DNA of 64,000 nt from Persicaria tinctoria (lineage: Eukaryota; Streptophyta; Magnoliopsida; Caryophyllales; Polygonaceae), in assembly GCA_037127255.1 (NCBI GenBank), contig JBANSL010000017.1, forward strand, positions 67,191,857 to 67,255,856, written 5' to 3'. Position numbers and translations under genes: made by a program. Shown one piece after another: positions 61,146 to 64,000 of the stretch; within the stretch, counting starts at the first letter, position 1; the number at the start of each line of letters is the position of its first letter. A model generated the notes under the pieces. It saw only the letters and a program-made list of their open reading frames with translations. It made no database searches and was not told the origin of the DNA.

Positions 61146-62062
61146 GTGTTTTATCTGTATATTTGCAACCATAACTTTTAATGGATTCAGAGTGTATAAC
61201 AATACCCCCTTCTTCCTAAAATATAAGTCGTTTGACATTATATAACACTTTTTTAAAGAGCTAAAAACTATATAGAATATTAATTTGTTTACATTAAATT
61301 TTTAAAATAATATTTATTTATTATTAATAAGTATAATTGGAAACCATCCAAAAGATCTACTAATTAAGCCAGGTTAATTAGGTCTTTTATTTGAAGCCAT
61401 CCAAAATAAATACATCAACATAGAAGAAAGAAAATATGTTAATGTGCCTTGAATCATCGTTGACCGGCGATGCATCGGGGGTTCCGGGGGGCACTGCCCC
61501 CCCCCCCCCCCTCCCCCCGCCTTTATGGTATGCGATGTTTATTGTAAATGGGCATATCGTATGTCTATTTTGGGCTTTCAGTCCATTGTCTGTTTAGGGT
61601 TTCATGAGTCTCTTCATATACGTACTCATGAAACACCGACCCCTTGTAACCCTAATCAGTTTTGCTTCCTCAAATAAGAATTCTGGTTCTCTGCCCGTGG
61701 ACGTAGGTAACATATCGTTGCCAAACCACGTAAATCTTTGTATCTTTTTTCGCTATTCTCATTCTCGTTATAACAAAATATGTACATATTTAATTAAACA
61801 AAGTATAAAATAATAAAAAAAACCGACCTCGAACTTCAGTGCCTCGTCTTTCTCCAAAGTAATGGAGGAGAATTTCTCACTGTTCTTCCATACACACTGC
61901 ACTATCTGGACTTCAGCATCATTTGTCAAGGGGTGATTAACTTACATTTGACGAAAAGTGTGTCGTAGGGTTGCCTGATCGTCGACTGTCACCGGCAAGA
62001 TCACCGAGGGAGGATGAAGATTCTTCGGCACTCGACCTTTTCCGACGAGGCGGAGCCAGGGG
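61146..62062. other. Mixed region: MITE scrap, G/C tract, coding-like minus-strand stretch
   Basis: 61215-61340 resembles one end of the Stowaway-type MITEs. 61478-61517 holds GGGGGTTCCGGGGGGCAC followed by long C runs. 61850-62060 has two coding-like minus-strand pieces (HPPSVILPVTVDDQATLRH; then DAEVQIVQCVWKNSEKFSS in another frame) that I do not recognise. Confidence 0.35.
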
Positions 62063-63610
62063 CAGGGGCGGACCCAAAAAGTTTTTAGCGGGGGGTCACC
62101 ATAGTAGTCAACAATAAGATCGAGAAAAAAAATCGCAAAATACAACGTGATCAATAGTACAAACTAGTGTCAACCTATGGTTTCGAAAATACTACAAATA
62201 TATAATACGAAAATAAGGATAAAAAACGAAAAATAAAGATATGAAACGCAATAAATAAACATTGCATTATTAACATGTAATAATGTATAACTAGATATAA
62301 ACAAATTTAAACTTGCGTAACTTCTTACCATATTATCAAAATAAGTAATATAACCTATGGTTTCGAAGTTCTCGAGATAAATTATAATATGTGAATGTCA
62401 ATTTAAGTAAAATATTAAAGTATTATAGTATATTGAAATAAAACTAAAGTGATTAATACTGCTGTAATTTTCAAACATTCATAATTTTTTACTCATATGT
62501 CAGATTAGGGTAGGGCTGGGCAAAATTTGAATCGGACCAGGATCGGACCGGAAATTACAGTCTTGGATCGGACCGGGAGTATTACGGTCCGGTCCACGGT
62601 CCAAGAAATTTTAGATTTCGGGTTCTGGTCCAAACCCGGGACTAGACCGGAATTTCCGATCCAGACCGGAATTGGACCGGCTTCCCTATCAATTTAAAAA
62701 AAAAAAGAAGAAAGAAACGCAAAAAAAAAAGGGGCGTGGGTACACCGTACACATCTCCCTCACTCCTCTCAGACGCCCGCTTCTTCTGAATCTCTCTCTC
62801 AGCCTCTCTATTCTTTCACCGAAAGGTTCTCTCTGTCAGCCTCTCAATTCTTTGAATTTCTTTCTCCGAAAGACCGGTTCAAGAAACCAGAACACCAATC
62901 GAGCCACGAGGAGAGAGGGCTCAAGCCCGAAGACACCCGGGGGAAGGCGTCGCCGCCAGAAGGGATGACTTATCGCCGCCAGAACTACCATCCCGGACCA
63001 ACACGCCACCGTCGAAGCCACACAGATCGATTAATCGATCCATCCACCACAGAAGAGAGGACTTGTTTGTGTTTTTTTTTTCCCGAATTTGAATCTTTTT
63101 TAGGGTGGAGATGACGAATTTTGGTTTGGGTTTCAAGGATCGATGGCTTTTTGTGTGGGATTTCTTTGATCGACGCTCATTCTTGTGGCGGGGGTTGAGG
63201 TTTTCGAAGCTCGGCGGCTAGGGTTTGTGTTTGGGGGACAGACGCTCATTCTCTCCTCTCTCTCATTTCTCCACTGTGCGGTCTGTGTCATGTTTTTTTT
63301 TAATAGGGTTGTAGGGATGAATCCGGCCCGAATGGTCTTTCCGGTCCGCAGACCGGAAAACCCGGGACCATATTTCTCGGTCCCGGTCCGATCCGCGGTC
63401 CATGTTTCTGAAAATTCCGGTCCACCGGATCGGACCGGGACCGGAATGTCCGGTCCGGTCCGATCCGGTCCAGACCGGATGCCCAGCCTTAGATTAGGTC
63501 GTATTATATATCAAAACGAAGCTATCGACGAGGAGAATACACCTAGGTAATTTGTCGGATGAGGAGGGGTTCACGTGACCCCCTAGGACCCCCCCATAGG
63601 TCCGCCTCTA
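62063..63610. mobile_element. hAT element of the 4638 family, with a second hAT inside
   Basis: Left CAGGGGCGGACC and reversed right TAGAGGCGGACC are the ends. The outer element's own sequence (62063-62510 and 63492-63610) matches 4638-5323 (TTTTTACTC..., AATTTGTCGGATGA). Its middle is occupied by the hAT element at 62511-63491. No clean 8-bp duplication remains, probably because an inverted copy adjoins it on the right. Confidence 0.65.
62511..63491. mobile_element. hAT-type non-autonomous element, 981 bp, rich in CCGGTCC palindromes
   Basis: The ends TAGGGCTGGGCA and TAAGGCTGGGCA (reversed) agree at 11 of 12 positions. The duplication is GATTAGGG / GATTAGGT (62503-62510, 63492-63499). Both subterminal zones are full of GGTCCGG/CCGGACC words. 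The middle (62740-63300) is CT-rich and leader-like, possibly captured. No transposase. Confidence 0.82.
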
Positions 63611-64000
63611 TAGGGGGCATGAGAGCAAGTGCCCCTCTCCTCATCCGACAAATTACTTAGGTGTATTCTCCTCGTTGCCAGCTTCGTTTTGATATATAAT
63701 ACGCCATAATCCGACATCTAAGTAAAAAGTTATGAATGTTTGAAAATTGTAGGTGTATTAATCACTTTAATTTTATTTCAATAGACTATAATATTTTTAT
63801 ATTTTACTTAAATTGACATTCACATATTATAAATCATCTCGAAAGCTTCTAAACCATAAGTTATAGTATTACTTATTTTGATAATTTGGTAAGAAATCAC
63901 GCAAGTTTAATTTTTTTTTTTATATCTAGTTATACATTATTACGTGTTATAATACAACAAGTTAAATATTGACTCAATGTTTATTTATTGCGTTTTATAT
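63611..64000. mobile_element. Inverted partner of the 4638-family hAT element, cut by the window end
   Basis: The sequence from 63640 on is the reverse complement of 62063-62510 plus 63492-63590, without the inner hAT. TCATCCGACAAATTACTTAGG matches the reversed outer element. The spacer between the two copies is about 30 bp. Confidence 0.8.

Noticed and set aside
62062..62063. An intact 8-bp duplication for the outer hAT element at 62063-63610
   Set aside because: Left GCCAGGGG and right TAGGGGGC do not match convincingly; the inverted neighbour probably removed it.

Overview
This window looks like nuclear DNA of a flowering plant, most likely a eudicot. It is AT-rich and gene-poor, and intact or broken transposable elements (TEs) fill most of it. 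Identical long terminal repeats (LTRs), tRNA-primed binding sites and CTAG-type Helitron and CACTA ends are the main clues. No species can be named from the sequence alone. I support one complete host gene: a two-exon DUF4228/PADRE-family gene on the plus strand (52205-55995). Everything else recognisable is a transposon, a repeat or a captured fragment of a host gene.

Layout, left to right. 1-3438: the 5' part of a minus-strand Ty1-copia element. Its LTR is split by a 2.0-kb near-perfect palindrome (382-2393) and a hAT MITE (2552-3071). 3439-9928: a CACTA end fragment, a hAT element with exact 8-bp target-site duplication (TSD), a collapsed Ty1-copia element, a (TA)n(GA)n microsatellite and anonymous AT-rich DNA. 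9929-15325: a young LTR element with identical 1466-bp LTRs and only a gag-like ORF (TR-GAG type). 15700-18547: a related minus-strand LTR broken by a hAT element carrying transposase remains. 18548-25495: low-complexity repeats, a tRNA-derived SINE-like unit and a probable 3.7-kb Helitron. 26507-37672: a minus-strand L1-type LINE cut in two by an 8.6-kb LTR element with no recognisable coding capacity (LARD). 38227-43862: a CACTA element that has taken up exons resembling the plant tRNA 2-thiouridylase (MnmA/TRMU) gene. 44462-50364: an LTR element with identical 201-bp LTRs, no visible gag or pol, and a chimeric ORF that joins a sacsin-like N-terminus to a fragment resembling a cationic amino acid transporter. 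52060-56400: the PADRE gene with a 3.1-kb intron full of MITEs. 56900-64000: several MITEs, a four-unit ~265-bp tandem array and nested hAT elements with an inverted partner copy.

The most interesting theme is gene capture by elements that carry none of their own mobility proteins. The CACTA element (TRMU exons with intact splice borders), the 44462-50364 LTR element (sacsin/transporter chimera) and perhaps the palindrome all carry host-like coding sequence. The 9929, 27396 and 44462 LTR elements have identical or nearly identical LTRs but no pol, so partners elsewhere in the genome presumably mobilised them. All homology calls come from reading motifs by eye; no database search was run.
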